Source of the DNA: Meandrina meandrites
Taxonomy: Eukaryota; Cnidaria; Anthozoa; Scleractinia; Meandrinidae
NCBI GenBank assembly: GCA_963693305.1
Contig: OY855906.1
Coordinates: 13,337,102-13,401,101, forward strand
Reading direction: 5' to 3'
Length of the DNA stretch: 64,000 nt
Part shown: positions 33,844-45,200 of the stretch, piece after piece
How positions within the stretch are numbered: position 1 is the stretch's first letter
How the letters are laid out: each line of letters starts with the position of its first letter
Position numbers and translations under genes: made by a program
The notes under the pieces: model-generated
What the model saw: only the letters and a program-made list of their open reading frames with translations
Database searches by the model: none
Told to the model about the DNA's origin: nothing

Positions 33844-36689
33844 GCACATCATCGTGTAGTGTGATAATAGGTTTTGGGCTATTTCGGTCGTTCTCCTTGA
33901 TAACAACTAACAGAGGGGGAACCACGCTTGCAACAACGGGAAGACGGGATCTGTTACAGCAAAACGAACTTTCAGAGAGCAGAAATCACACGGTTACTTG
34001 GCTCCAATAGTAGAGTTTACTCCAATAACATAACCAAAATGTAAGCTAAAATGGGATGTTGAATAACCGGAGTCCCACCACCGGGGGCATGGCTTCTGAG
34101 GGCGTAACCAAAGAATATTTTACAGTGCAGTTCTATTTAAGCGCAAGCTAGTGACGCGCTACAGATTACATCATAAGGGAAAAACGCTATTTTCGAAAAC
34201 ATAAATAAACGTTACTAAGATTCATTGGCTAACGTTAATCCTAGCTCTGAAACATTAATTACTTTCAAAAACTCACAGGTAGATTACAGCTTTGTGCAGG
34301 TTACAAACACTTTTAAACGCAAATTACAGTTATGACTCTACGGCCAGTAAACAAAACAACAGGTATCAGTTACAGTTAATGAACTGGAAAATTAATCTGC
34401 TACTTCAAAAACCAAAACAATAATTTCTACGTTGGATTTTCTATATTTTTATCAGCGAAAGCGAATAAATAAATAAATTTAACCAAATAATCAATTTTTC
34501 TCTCCTCACAGTAGCCATACCACACTACCAAAGCAAAAAAATTAACACTTTCACTCAAAGGAAAAGGTAGTTTTAAAAGTCATTATGGATCAGTGGTGAT
34601 AGCTTAGTTACACCAAGGCCGAGCACAGACCTTCTAAAACAATTTAGAGAGAACCCTTACGACACTCGGCTTTGGTGAATTCCTCGACTAGATTTTGGCG
34701 ACTAGTTACTGTCGAAGTAACGGGGTTCCAATAAAAGTGGAGTCTCATTGCGTTTGCTAATGAAGTTATTAATCACAAGAATAAAATTACTATTCAACGG
34801 CAACGCGCGCTCGAACGTTTTAACAGACATTTCAAAATCGACTAAGACATCCAATTCTGATACGCTACCCATAAACCCTCATAATATATTTCGAAAAAAG
34901 AGACAATCCCGTCAAATGCACGTTAAAACTCAATTTAGCTTAATGACGTACCTCACGAAGTACATTGCCAGTGACGATGATAAACATTTTTACAAAAGAT
35001 ATTACTGACTGACTCTGAGAGAGATAAGTCTGTTTGAAGGCACTCGAATACGTTTTTAATTTACTTCTAAATCGATCTGTCTGTATGGTTTTTCGGCGCA
35101 GATAGCGAACCCTTCCTGTTCCGGCGTGGAAAAAATAACAGAGAAATTTATGAAAAAAAAAAACGCGACTGAACATGCTCAACGTTTTCCAGGTGAGCTA
35201 CCCTCTCATCTCGTCTTTGTTAAGGTAATTTTGTCTCAAGCAAAATAAATAGGCCATCTCCTTGCCATTATGTTGAAAATAATAATCTGTTAGTATCCAG
35301 TTTAAAAGACTCCTCTCTCTGCTTATCATAACATATATAATAGTGGTGTTAAGTAGTAATAGTTATGCGTAAAACAAAATTAGAAATGTATGTCATTGTA
35401 ATGTAGTTTGAATCTTACATGGAAATTGTACGTTATAATAAAAATATTTTTTGTATACTCCAAGTTTTTTGTATGAATAAAGCCGTGTGTGAAAAGTCAT
35501 TCCATCCAAACAGCAAGAACACTTGTAAGGCACACAGCCATGTGCATGTGATAGCTACAAACAAAGACAGAAATACAATGTGTTCCTCTGGCCGACCCCG
35601 TGACCCATAAACTAATACCGTTCGCTTCGCGTGATTCTAAAGAAGTTGGAAAACTAATTATTCGATCTCCCAGTCGCGGATGGTGCTCCGTTCCAAAAGG
35701 GAAGATTGCACAACGTATTTCAACAGTTTCGAGAAAACCTCTGGGCGAACCCCCTACATTTGATTTCAATCCGCCTAGCGTTGTAATTGCACGGCTGAGA
35801 GAAGGTCAGAAATGGACTATCCAGAAGGGAGGGGTGGCGGGTGCGGTTGTTGTTCCTTTCAATTTAGGGTAGGCGCGTTCCGCAAAGGTTTTTAAATTCC
35901 GACCCTCTTTAACAATAGAAAAATGAAAACTGATACACTTTTGAAGGCCCAAACCCCCAAAATGAAGCCTTATTCAAAGGTAAAAGATACCCGAGTCTTG
36001 TGTCTTGTAAGTCTTGTCTTCTGTAGCATCGTAAATTCAACAGGTTGTTTAGTTTTAACAGACGCCAATTATTATTTTTCTGTTTCCTCTAGCTAGACGT
36101 TTACGCACTGTAAAATCGTATCTAATGCAATTTTTAGGAACCCTAACTAAGGATCACGCTAGACAATACCAAAAGGGGCCAAAAAGAATGCCCTTTTTAA
36201 CTACTGGAAACTTAAGAAAAGATACCTTATCCCACGGCACATACCCTATGTAGGTCATATATGGGAGTATGGGGTTCCACCAGGTCCCCAGGGAGACGTA
36301 GTAAAATAGAAGCTGCGAAACACTTGTTCTGCCGTATGTTACATTCTCGCACTATTTTACTTGACGCTCAAACGAAACATGGTGTGATGTATGTAGACTT
36401 GGCACAAGTCGACTCTTATTAGCGGGCTTTGAGAAAGTGTACGATGCATGGTGTTTGTAAGATACCGGGAAAGATAAAAATCGGTCGCTGGGAAGCGTAC
36501 AGTTCCGTTCCGTTCCTTGTCAGAAATGTTTTTACACAGACTTCGACTTGGTTTTACAGAAATTCCGCCACACTTCATGGCAGAGTATGCAACAAGACTA
36601 ACGACGCCTGCAAAGTGGCGCATGGACCTTAACTGAGAACTTAAAAGATGGCCCCGGGGACGAGGTTGAATAGGGCTATCCGAATGCAG
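33844..36689. other. Intergenic sequence after gene B
   Basis: No gene, transposon terminus or RNA gene is recognised. An inverted pair, ACACCAAGGCCGAGCACAG and ACACTCGGCTTTGGTGAATT, lies at about 34610-34680. ATAAATAAA near 34200 is a possible distant polyadenylation signal for gene B. The ORFs are short and featureless. Confidence 0.4.
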
Positions 36690-36925
36690 GCATTAGAGAA
36701 AACTGCCGGAGGTCTGGGCTTGAAAATTGCAATGTTGTGGGACGCGTAACTCTGCAGCGTGACAGCGAGAAGGTCAAGCCTCAATTCAAAACTGAAAGTG
36801 AACATTCCAGGACGATTGATGAACAATGGCCCTTCGATTCGCCCGAGCGAAACAAGTATCAATCAAGAAACTCTAAACATCAAACTGTCTTGCGAATTTA
36901 ACCTTCAGGCCCCAGTTGTTCAAAG

Positions 36926-36962
<37 letters not shown>

Positions 36963-37002
36963 GTGGATAGCATAGTTTGCTTTGCCAACACTTATCCACT
37001 GA

Positions 37003-37036
<34 letters not shown>

Positions 37037-37320
37037 TTTCGAACAACCGGGGCCTGATCTTGATAAACTTTTGATGATGGAATCGATGTAACCGCGAGGG
37101 AGTAAAAATATCTGAACTGAGTTAAATATCATCAGATGCAAAGTATATTGGCAAGGTATGTTTGACATTGGCAATGTTCTTGAAATCTATCATATAAGAC
37201 AGTAACGTCAGCCAAAGTCGTGTGCTGCTGATTTGAGCTTTAAAAATATTAAATTTAACTTTCACAACCATTAATTGTGTTTTGAAAGTTTGGTAATTAA
37301 CGTAACGACGGCTGATTAAT
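36690..37320 (+). repeat. Upstream segmental repeat, copy 2 (with MITE insertion)
   Basis: Similar to 9817-10275 from AACTGCCGGAGGTCTGGG to ACGGCTGATTA, interrupted by the MITE at 36908-37054. Similar also to 41865-42060 over the first 200 bp. Confidence 0.65.
36908..37054. mobile_element. Short MITE (147 bp) with GGCCCC termini
   Basis: The arms GGTGGATAACGCTATCCACC, ATAAATCACTATCCA and the outer GGCCCC-GTTGTTC are mirrored at the right end, leaving about 25 bp in the middle. Comparison with copy 1 at 9.8 kb, which lacks it, shows it as an insertion. Confidence 0.75.
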
Positions 37321-37329
37321 CAACTGAGC

Positions 37330-37510
37330 AATTAATGCGTTGTGTTCTTGGGCAAGACACTTTACTCTCATAATGCCTCTCTCCACCCAGGTGAATAAAT
37401 TGGTACCGGCGAATTTACTGCTGGGGGTAACCTTGCGATGGACTAGCATGCCATCCAGGGAGGAGTAGAAAAACTCCTAGTCGCTTCATGCTACGGAAAC
37501 CGGGATAAAA
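37330..37510 (+). mobile_element. SINE body, copy 3 (headless)
   Basis: Starts at TGTTCTTGGGCAAGACACTT and continues through CTCTCCACCCAGG, AAATTGGTACCGGCGAATTT, GGACTAGCATGCCATCC and TTCATGCTACGGAAACCGG. The tRNA-like head is missing. Confidence 0.7.
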
Positions 37511-37668
37511 AACGGCCTGATGGGCCACTAGACCCGTATGAAGACTTGACCTTTTTTACCATGTTAGGGTTAAAACTACTCGCCAATGTCCAGTGTGTAT
37601 ACGTAACTTGTATAATAGTTGTTGTGGTGTACATTTGTCTTCTTCTTCCTGGGTGACTCACCTCCTTC

Positions 37669-38623
37669 AGGTGTTCCTACAAAGAATTTAAACGCATGTG
37701 CTTTCCTTTCAAGGGAAATTGCCATTTAATAACTGGCTGGTCTGGAGAGCTTTGTTTACATATCAAGATAACTTTCCGATAACTTTCGTCTTACCAAAAC
37801 AGTTCTTGAAAACCTTTCTATAAAGTGGGTTTCTTCAACAACTCTTTCTTGACTGTACTTCCGGCTTTTGTGACATTTTTGGTAGTACAGCTATGGGACT
37901 TTGAACATTCGCAGTGTTTCTAATTAACTGACTGACTGACGGACTGACTAACTGTCTGTCTGTCTGTCTGTCTGTCTGTCTGACTGACTGACTGACTGAC
38001 TGACTGACTGACAGTTTATCAAATGCCAATACCAAAATGTTACAATAAGAGCTCACAAATGAGAAATTAGATTTGCCTACAAGTCGAGCCCGCATGTTCT
38101 ACTGCCAAGGAAACGAGAAGCGAACGACTTTTAGAAAGTCTAATGAGAAATTAGTTTGTTATTGTAATATGAAATGTATCATCTTAGAGAGGCGGTGATA
38201 CGGACGGAAATAACAGTTTTTCAAGTCAGATCACCTCTATAACATTTTTGAACGAAGCCAACTGAATAAACAACAATATTTTGTTGACAGTCGATAAAAA
38301 TAGCTTCAACATTCACAGAGGGTATATATGGACGTTGCCATTTCCGTAAAACTGCCTGAGTTGCCGTTCTGATTACTTCTGAAAGTAGCATTTAAAGGAT
38401 TTTCTTAACATTCCCTTCCAAGCTTGTCGAACGGTAATTACTAACAAATCAGTGAACTTTTATATGAAATTTCCTCGCTTATTCTAGCTATTCTCTATGT
38501 AAGTGTATTGAAGGTGTTCCTACAAAGAATTTAAACGCATGTGCTTTCCTTTCAAGGGAAATTGCCATTTAATAACTGGCTGGTCTGGAGAGCTTTGTTT
38601 ACATATCAAGATAACTTTCCGAT
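37669..38623 (+). repeat. Near-identical 112-bp direct repeats
   Basis: 37669-37780 and 38512-38623 both run from AGGTGTTCCTACAAAGAATT to ATAACTTTCCGAT with essentially no difference. The second copy has a diverged counterpart upstream of gene D (about 49490-49560), so the first copy is probably a newer duplication. Confidence 0.85.
37925..38011. repeat. CTGT/GACT tetranucleotide microsatellite
   Basis: Runs of ACTG/GACT, then CTGT x8, then GACT x8. A minus-strand ORF reads it as SVSQSVSQ/TDRQTDRQ low complexity. Confidence 0.95.
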
Positions 38624-38964
38624 TACATGCAAATCAAATTAATTAATTTCGTACAATGATTACCGATTGTTGGAGCACAAACTTTGCAACTGTAACTTTG
38701 TAATTTCCTAGTGTAGCCAAAGCTTTTTTTGAACCACGCGAACTCTTTGCAACGTAGATGAAATAATACTAAGTGTTACGTCCAAAAGCTTTTGAAATGG
38801 TATTTACGTCACGTGCTAGAGACCCGGAGCCAACGAGTGATTACACGGATTCACGCCATTACGGGAAGTTGCATAAACGCGAGGACCGGCTCAAAAATTA
38901 CAAAGTTAATATCAGCAGGAGGGGCATTTCGTGTCGGGAACATTTTCTTTCTAAACTGGCCTGG

Positions 38965-39005
38965 TCAAGAGAAAATGAGGGGACAGTCCCCTCATTTTCT
39001 CTTGA
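38965..39005. repeat. Perfect 41-nt palindrome, 20-bp arms
   Basis: TCAAGAGAAAATGAGGGGAC, one A, then its exact reverse complement. It could form a cruciform or an RNA hairpin; function unknown. It lies upstream of gene C. Confidence 0.9.
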
Positions 39006-39874
39006 CTGATATCGCTTGTTATAGGTTTCAAAGTACAACATGAAGCAATGTAAGGTCATATAAGGTTGAAAAGGACACAGTTAAACTTATTTGATATAGC
39101 TCTAACAGCTCCGAGTGGATTGATTTTGTTGTCGAGTTCGACTCGAATTATTCAGATTATTCCTTCGCCAGAAAGAAAAGATGGTATCCCCGGCATGGAT
39201 ACAAACAAACGCTGAACAACAATTAATCCAAACACATCGCAGAGTTGTGTTTACAATGTCTACAATCGACGGTTGACATCCCGTACATTTTTATCACACA
39301 AATCAGTTGCAGAGAAATGACAAGATACTTCTGTAGCTGTTTAAAGCTGACTCAATGTTTTTCAACCTGAAATAATCAGTTCCGTTGCTGCTCAAATACA
39401 ATTCGATTTATACCGCTAGCAATTTATGCCCGTCAATAACAGTACTATCGAAACAGTGTTAAATTTTTGCCTGACCTTTTGATACCCGACATTTTTCATC
39501 TTCATAGAGCAAAAATACGTTTCTTTAAAAATCTTAACAATTATAAGACTGTTTCGTTTTTTTTAATCAATAAAACTTAAAATTGTCTGTTTACCGTTCC
39601 AGTCCTGTAGCGAGGAATAATTAGAGTCGAACTTGACAACAAAATCCCTCGGAGCTGTCAGACCTAACAAATCCGACTGTAGTGCACGCCGTTCGAATTT
39701 TATCTGTGCCCTATTAAACCTCATATTGCTTCATTTTATACTTTGCAGTCTACAAAGATCACGATTCCTGGCTAATTAAGGAAGGAAATTATTTTTTTCG
39801 ACCCGAAATGCCCCCCCCATGCTGATATAAACGTTGTAACTTTGAGCCGGTGTTGGCCCTTAGACCTCGCTTTT

Positions 39875-40949
39875 GTATCACCCATAAATGTAATGAAAAC
39901 CATAAATGTAATAACAACCATAAATGTAATAAAAATTAACCATAAATGTAATACTAACCATAAATGTAATAACTTTTAACCACAAATGTAATAAATCCAC
40001 TAACCATAAATGTAAAGAAATTTGCCCATAAACTGAACAACCATAAATGTAATAAACTGGCTATGACTTCGAATCAAGGGGCTACTAACTTGCCATTCTC
40101 ATTCTTCGTGAAATTGACTTGAAATTTTCAATTAGACCCCTAAAGGCCTGACTCCTTAAAGAAACAAAAATACTATTTCTTCGTGTGCAATCCAAAGGAC
40201 AATGATTTTACAAAACAAAGTGATCAAACTACAAAAATAAGAGCCAAAGCGAAGGCAGCAGACAAGGTTTGGGATGAACGATACATCCAACGAAGAATGA
40301 AAAACAATCCTCCCTCAAAATACTCTGTAGGAGAAACTGTTCTGATCCGTTTTCCGGGAAGCATGGGCACGCGGAAACAGAGAACACAATTTGCAAATCC
40401 GTGTGGATATATGGGAAAGTTTGAAAAATTAAAACAGGCGTATTCCTTATAAAGTGATGTTTGACTAAATTCGTCTTGACTCAAAGAGAACCTTAATATC
40501 TTTCAAATGGATGAAATATCATCAACCACCAGCACTTCAAACGCTCTGGTATATAGACTTTCTAATCATACTTGGGTACTTCCTTAATGTTCGCAGACCA
40601 TAATTATGGCTTCTTGGATATTGGTTTCTGGGTTAATTAAAATACTAACTTGATGCACGAGTCCCGTGTCCTGAAGTAAGAAGTGCACAAAGAGAATGGC
40701 AAGTTTGTAGCCCCTTGATTCGGAAGTCATAGCCAGTTTATTACATTTATGGTTAAGCCTTATTACATTTATGGTTGTTCAGTTTATTACATTTATGGGC
40801 AAATTTTATTACATTTATGGTTAGTGGATTTATTACATCTGTGGTTAAAAGTTATTACATTTATGGTTAGTATTACATTTATGGTTAATTTTTATTACAT
40901 TTATGGTTGTCATTGCATTTATGGTTTTTATTATATTTATGGGTGATAC
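39875..40949. mobile_element. Foldback transposon with satellite-like arms and captured gene fragment
   Basis: Arms of about 230-260 bp (39875-40106 and 40690-40949) are inverted copies with GTATCACCC/GGGTGATAC ends; TA lies on both sides just inside these. Each arm is a tandem array of 8-10 copies of a 13-18 bp unit, AACCATAAATGTAATAA or its complement. The centre (40183-40452) has a reading frame with KYSVGETVLIRFPGS, resembling the C-terminal part of a retroelement or KRBA2-like integrase, so it looks captured. The equivalent segment upstream of gene D lacks this element, so it inserted after the C-D duplication. Confidence 0.7.
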
Positions 40950-41039
40950 AGCTTTCATACAACTTCCGGTAATAGCGTGAATCGGTGTATATTGAGGGCT
41001 TTCCCGGAAATGAGTACTGAATAACGAGTAAAACGTTAT

Positions 41040-41171
41040 TTGAAGTGGAAAGCTTTTTCTCAGTCCACATTATTATTATTTGAAAGAAGAATACTGTCAA
41101 ATTTGAGCTGAAATATATTCGTTTTATGCAGGCAGTGATACCAAAGGTCACTGGAACGAGTTATTCCTGAG
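41040..41171 (+). promoter_or_regulatory. Predicted noncoding first exon and promoter of gene C
   Basis: Sequence conserved with 49909-50025 upstream of gene D: AGCTTTTTCTCAGTCCAC, AGAAGAATACTGTCAAATTT, GGTCACTGGAACGAG, then CCTGAG followed by GTAAG, a perfect splice donor. Gene C's ATG exon begins after an AG acceptor at 42227, so a 5' UTR intron of about 1.05 kb is predicted. The transcription start is not visible; the block likely holds both promoter and leader exon. Confidence 0.5.
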
Positions 41172-41864
41172 GTAAGCAGTCGGGCATTGTCATTTATCTT
41201 GTTTGTAGCGTTATGGCGTTTTGCGTTCGCATGACCCGCATGAAAGAAAGCTTACTAAGTGCAGCTCAATCTGATTGTTTTACGGCATAGTTAGTGGAGG
41301 GGACTCCACTAACTATGTTCACGGGCATTTAGTAGTCTTTTAGTAACACGAGAAATGTAAGTTATCATTTAGAAAGGATATTAGTAATGTAGATTTTTCT
41401 TAATATTTCCAACCGAAGCAATGTAACCGGAAATCTGTTGTACTTTCACTGGCAATATATATAACGAAAGGGCTCCTTTGTAGAGGAAAAATTTAAACAT
41501 TTGTGTTGTCTGTTTTGTAGTGAGTCCGTGTGAGGAATTATGTTGATATCCTGTGACAAGATTATAATGGCATTGGCAATGACGTTATAAGGTTATAAGC
41601 TAAAATCTGATCGGGGTTTCCCAGAATTTTAATTTTGTTGCTTGATCCTGTTTCTGCTTGGCCTTTATTTAATAGTCCGGGAGCGCAAAATGTTGTCAAC
41701 GAGTGGCCTACTGGAGAGAAAATTTTATTCTTGTCGTTGTTATGAATATTGTTTTCAGTGGCCGTCGTTTACATTAAAGGCCGTCACACAATAAGCGTTA
41801 CGTGACTTTTCATTATGAAAGTGCCACCAAGAAATATTTACGTATCCGAATATACAGGTACGAA

Positions 41865-42060
41865 AGAAAACTGCCGGAGATCTGGGCTTGAAGTTGCAAT
41901 ATTGTGGGACGTGCAACTCTGCAGCGTGACGGCGAGATGGTCAAGCCTCAATTCAAAACCGAAAGTGAACATCATTAGGTTGATGTACAATGGCCCTTCG
42001 ATTCGCCCGAGCGAAATAAGTATCAACCAAGAAACTGTCAGGCAGCCTTTTTTAACTAAG
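41865..42060 (+). repeat. Upstream segmental repeat, copy 3 (just before gene C)
   Basis: AACTGCCGGAGATCTGGGCT through TTCGATTCGCCCGAGCGAAA closely matches 36700-36850. It lies in the predicted 5' UTR intron of gene C. Confidence 0.7.
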
Positions 42061-42239
42061 CTATATAACTTCGTTTTCAAATACGGAAACATTGACTTAT
42101 TTGTACCACCTCTTGGTTTCAATTACAAAGTTTGGAGTAAATCAGTATTCTATTTAACACCGAGCCGGCTCAGTTCTCCTGTTTCGTTAATAAACTATCG
42201 AACAGGATGTTTATTTGTCTCTTTAGTGGCCACTGCACC

Positions 42240-45200
42240 ATGTCTTCCAGGAGCTGGGTCAGCTGTTTATTGTGTACAGCCTTCGTGTATACCGCAATGA
42301 AATGGCAAGGAACACATGGAGAATGTACCTGTGTTTTTAAATTGGAAGGCAACACCTACAACATTACGCCATTGCAAAGTACAGATGACACTGCAAGGTT
42401 AGCAAAACGCCATTAGAATAAATAGTTAAAGGTGTAGAGAAAAATGTTCACAGAAGCAAGAAGAAACCTTAACGATATTGCCAGCTTTCCCCGTTACCAT
42501 CAAGCCTTGCCATCTCCCATACATGTTAACAGCTCTCCCTCTCTCTCAGTAGTAAAGAATGATTCAAAAGAGATTTTACATACATCAACGTTGTTTGAAC
42601 GGTCCTGAGTTAATTAATGATGATGTTGGATATATCAAAACGTCGATTAACGTTATTATTCATTTTTGCTATTAAGTGCTTTAGCAAGCAACTTATAATC
42701 CGATCCTTGAATAAGTTGGAGCTAATTTTAACCATGTGAAACTTGTGTTTTTATTTTCCTTTTTTGGGGCATTCGTAAGCTTGGCATGTAACTGTTTGAC
42801 TAAACAGACTAAACATGTGGACAAAGTACAAGATGTGCATTAGTGATTGTCTTTTATTACCTGTTTATTCCTCGACAGATTTACGGTAGAACATCAGGGA
42901 TATATGTACAGCTATAATCCATGCAGGTCATTTGACTTTGTTAAGGAACCAAATTTTGGTGACTGTCAAGGTGACATGGCGGTAAGTTAGTGAAAAACCG
43001 AAGTGATTTTTTAAAAAATGATTTGTTGAAAACAAAAAAATTCACACTAGACATCAGTACCGTAGCGAATTACATTGCGGCTACTTAAGCCGGGTAACTT
43101 CGAAGAAAATCGACCAATCAAAGCGTTAATTGAGAGCAATGGATGGCGATGTTTTTCTTAAACAAACCTATAACGTTGAATCATCCAGACGATAGTTCTG
43201 TTGTACGTTAACTTGGTTTAAAATCGAGTTAGGACAAATAAGCGCCTGGTTTACTTAAATTAATCAAAATGACAATATATCATGCTAAACCTCAATATAT
43301 ATAGCATCAACCTTTTGTCTTTTAAGAACGCACACTTGTTAATAGAGAATTAACCGTATTTCAATCATTTTTGTGTTTTAAAAGAAGTGTTCCCAAATTA
43401 ATAGGTTGCTCGCTTTTCTTAATTCTTAATTTTCCCGTTGCGTCTCCAGCTATAAATACAGTGCTGACACTTCCAGTTTCAGTAATGAATCAGTACTAAG
43501 CGCTAAGTTAGTTATTTTGTTGTAGGTGCGGCTTAGCAGGGAGGGTACTGGTATGTGCCGCTAATGGGGTTCCAATGTTCGTCTTAGCAACAGTAACTGG
43601 ACCTTGTGCCGTACAATTCAAGGAGTAATCGCGCGAGTAATTTCAAAATCAAGGCAGTTTTGAAATTACGAGCACAACCACTCCCTAAATTCATGTTGTA
43701 CGAGACAAGGTCCAGTTACCAATTAATTGTATCAGTAACAAATATCAAGGTTAGGACGTCTTTTAGAAGCTCTTCTGTGTGAAAAATTCAAAGGTATCTT
43801 CAGTCAGTTTTACAAACAAGAAAGAACCCATCCAAGTGCATGTGATTGACGCGCGAATGGCGTAGGTGTCCAATTATAGGAAGCCAATTTGAACAAATTT
43901 GAAATGGACACCTGTTATTAGAAACCCACGTGATCGCGCGCCAATTACGTGACGAATAGAGGCGTGCAGAACCAATCAAATTACTGTAATGCAAAAATCA
44001 TATTAATGGAGAAACGGAATGATAGTTTTTTTTTGGCCAACTTGGTCACATTCTTACGTTAATGAACTTTTCGTTGACACTATTTAAAAGTTAATTTTGT
44101 GCTATTGAAGATCCGGTAAAAGGTCGTTTGGAGGTAGTCCTGAAGGGTTGAATAGGTTCCTCTTGCCTATGTTGCCCTTCACCCGGAAGTTCACACTGAC
44201 TAAATAAAATATTGTTTGACACTATCATAAATCAGTTATCATTCCAATTAAAGAATATAACATATACACCTTATTTGATAGTTTAACATATAATAAGCGC
44301 AGATATTTTTCGAGTAGCGTAGTATTTTTCCGAGCCCCGTAGAGGCACCAACACCAAAAGCACCAACAATGAGGAAAATGTCCGCTCGTATTATATGTTA
44401 AACCATCGAATAAGAAATCTATTATTACACTATTAAGGACGTTAACAACTCAAAGTTTGGGACGTTTTGACCGGCCATTTTGTTGCTAGGCTTTACGTTC
44501 GTATTTTTGCCCTGTTCTACAGTGTAATAACGTGTAACACTTTGCGCGTTCTTGTGACCTAATATGGTAAAATGGCACAATAGTGGAATAATAAATATTT
44601 TTAAATAACACAACTGAAGTTTCACTTGTGTTAAAGAATGGTCGTTTTTGGCGGAAATACCCTTAATGAACTTCCAAACGAGTAATGATTGCTTTATGCA
44701 TTAATGAACTTTACAACGACTTTTTGATTAAGTTCGCTTTTAAATCCTGTTTTTTTTTCAGATGTGTTGGTGGGTTAAGGATATCCAGTATTATAAAATA
44801 GCCGAACAAAGCACAGCAAAATGTAGTTTCAATGGATTCTATAAGATGCCAATGATACAGTATACTGGGTATGTACTTATCTATGCCAAGCGATTAAAGC
44901 ATGATTTTCTTTTTGTTATAGCTGTTCTAATAAAGACAGAGCGGCTCGAGTATCAAGTTTGTTTCTACAATGGAAAAAAAGTTTTCATTTTTTGAAAAAG
45001 TGTATGTTGATGGATCACCAAGCCAAAAATAACAAAGAACAAAATGACAGGCCAATTAAGTTTGTTTGGTTAGTATCATTTTAGCCGCGATGAGTCTTTC
45101 ACGTTCCATCATCCAGCAATTGATGAATTAAGACGGAATCCACCAGGAAGTCGAGTAATATTTATTTAAGTTGGACAAAAATCGAGTACCAGAATAATTT

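Noticed and set aside
35497..35872. Overlapping 90-residue ORFs on both strands near 35.6 kb
   Set aside because: No domain, no neighbouring splice sites consistent with a gene, and equal openness on both strands.
36429..36632. 67-residue plus-strand ORF between genes B and C
   Set aside because: No recognisable domain, no splice partners, and overlapped by an equally long ORF on the other strand.
39875..40949. Repeat-spacer array
   Set aside because: The short repeats form two inverted tandem arrays of a foldback transposon, not a CRISPR locus.
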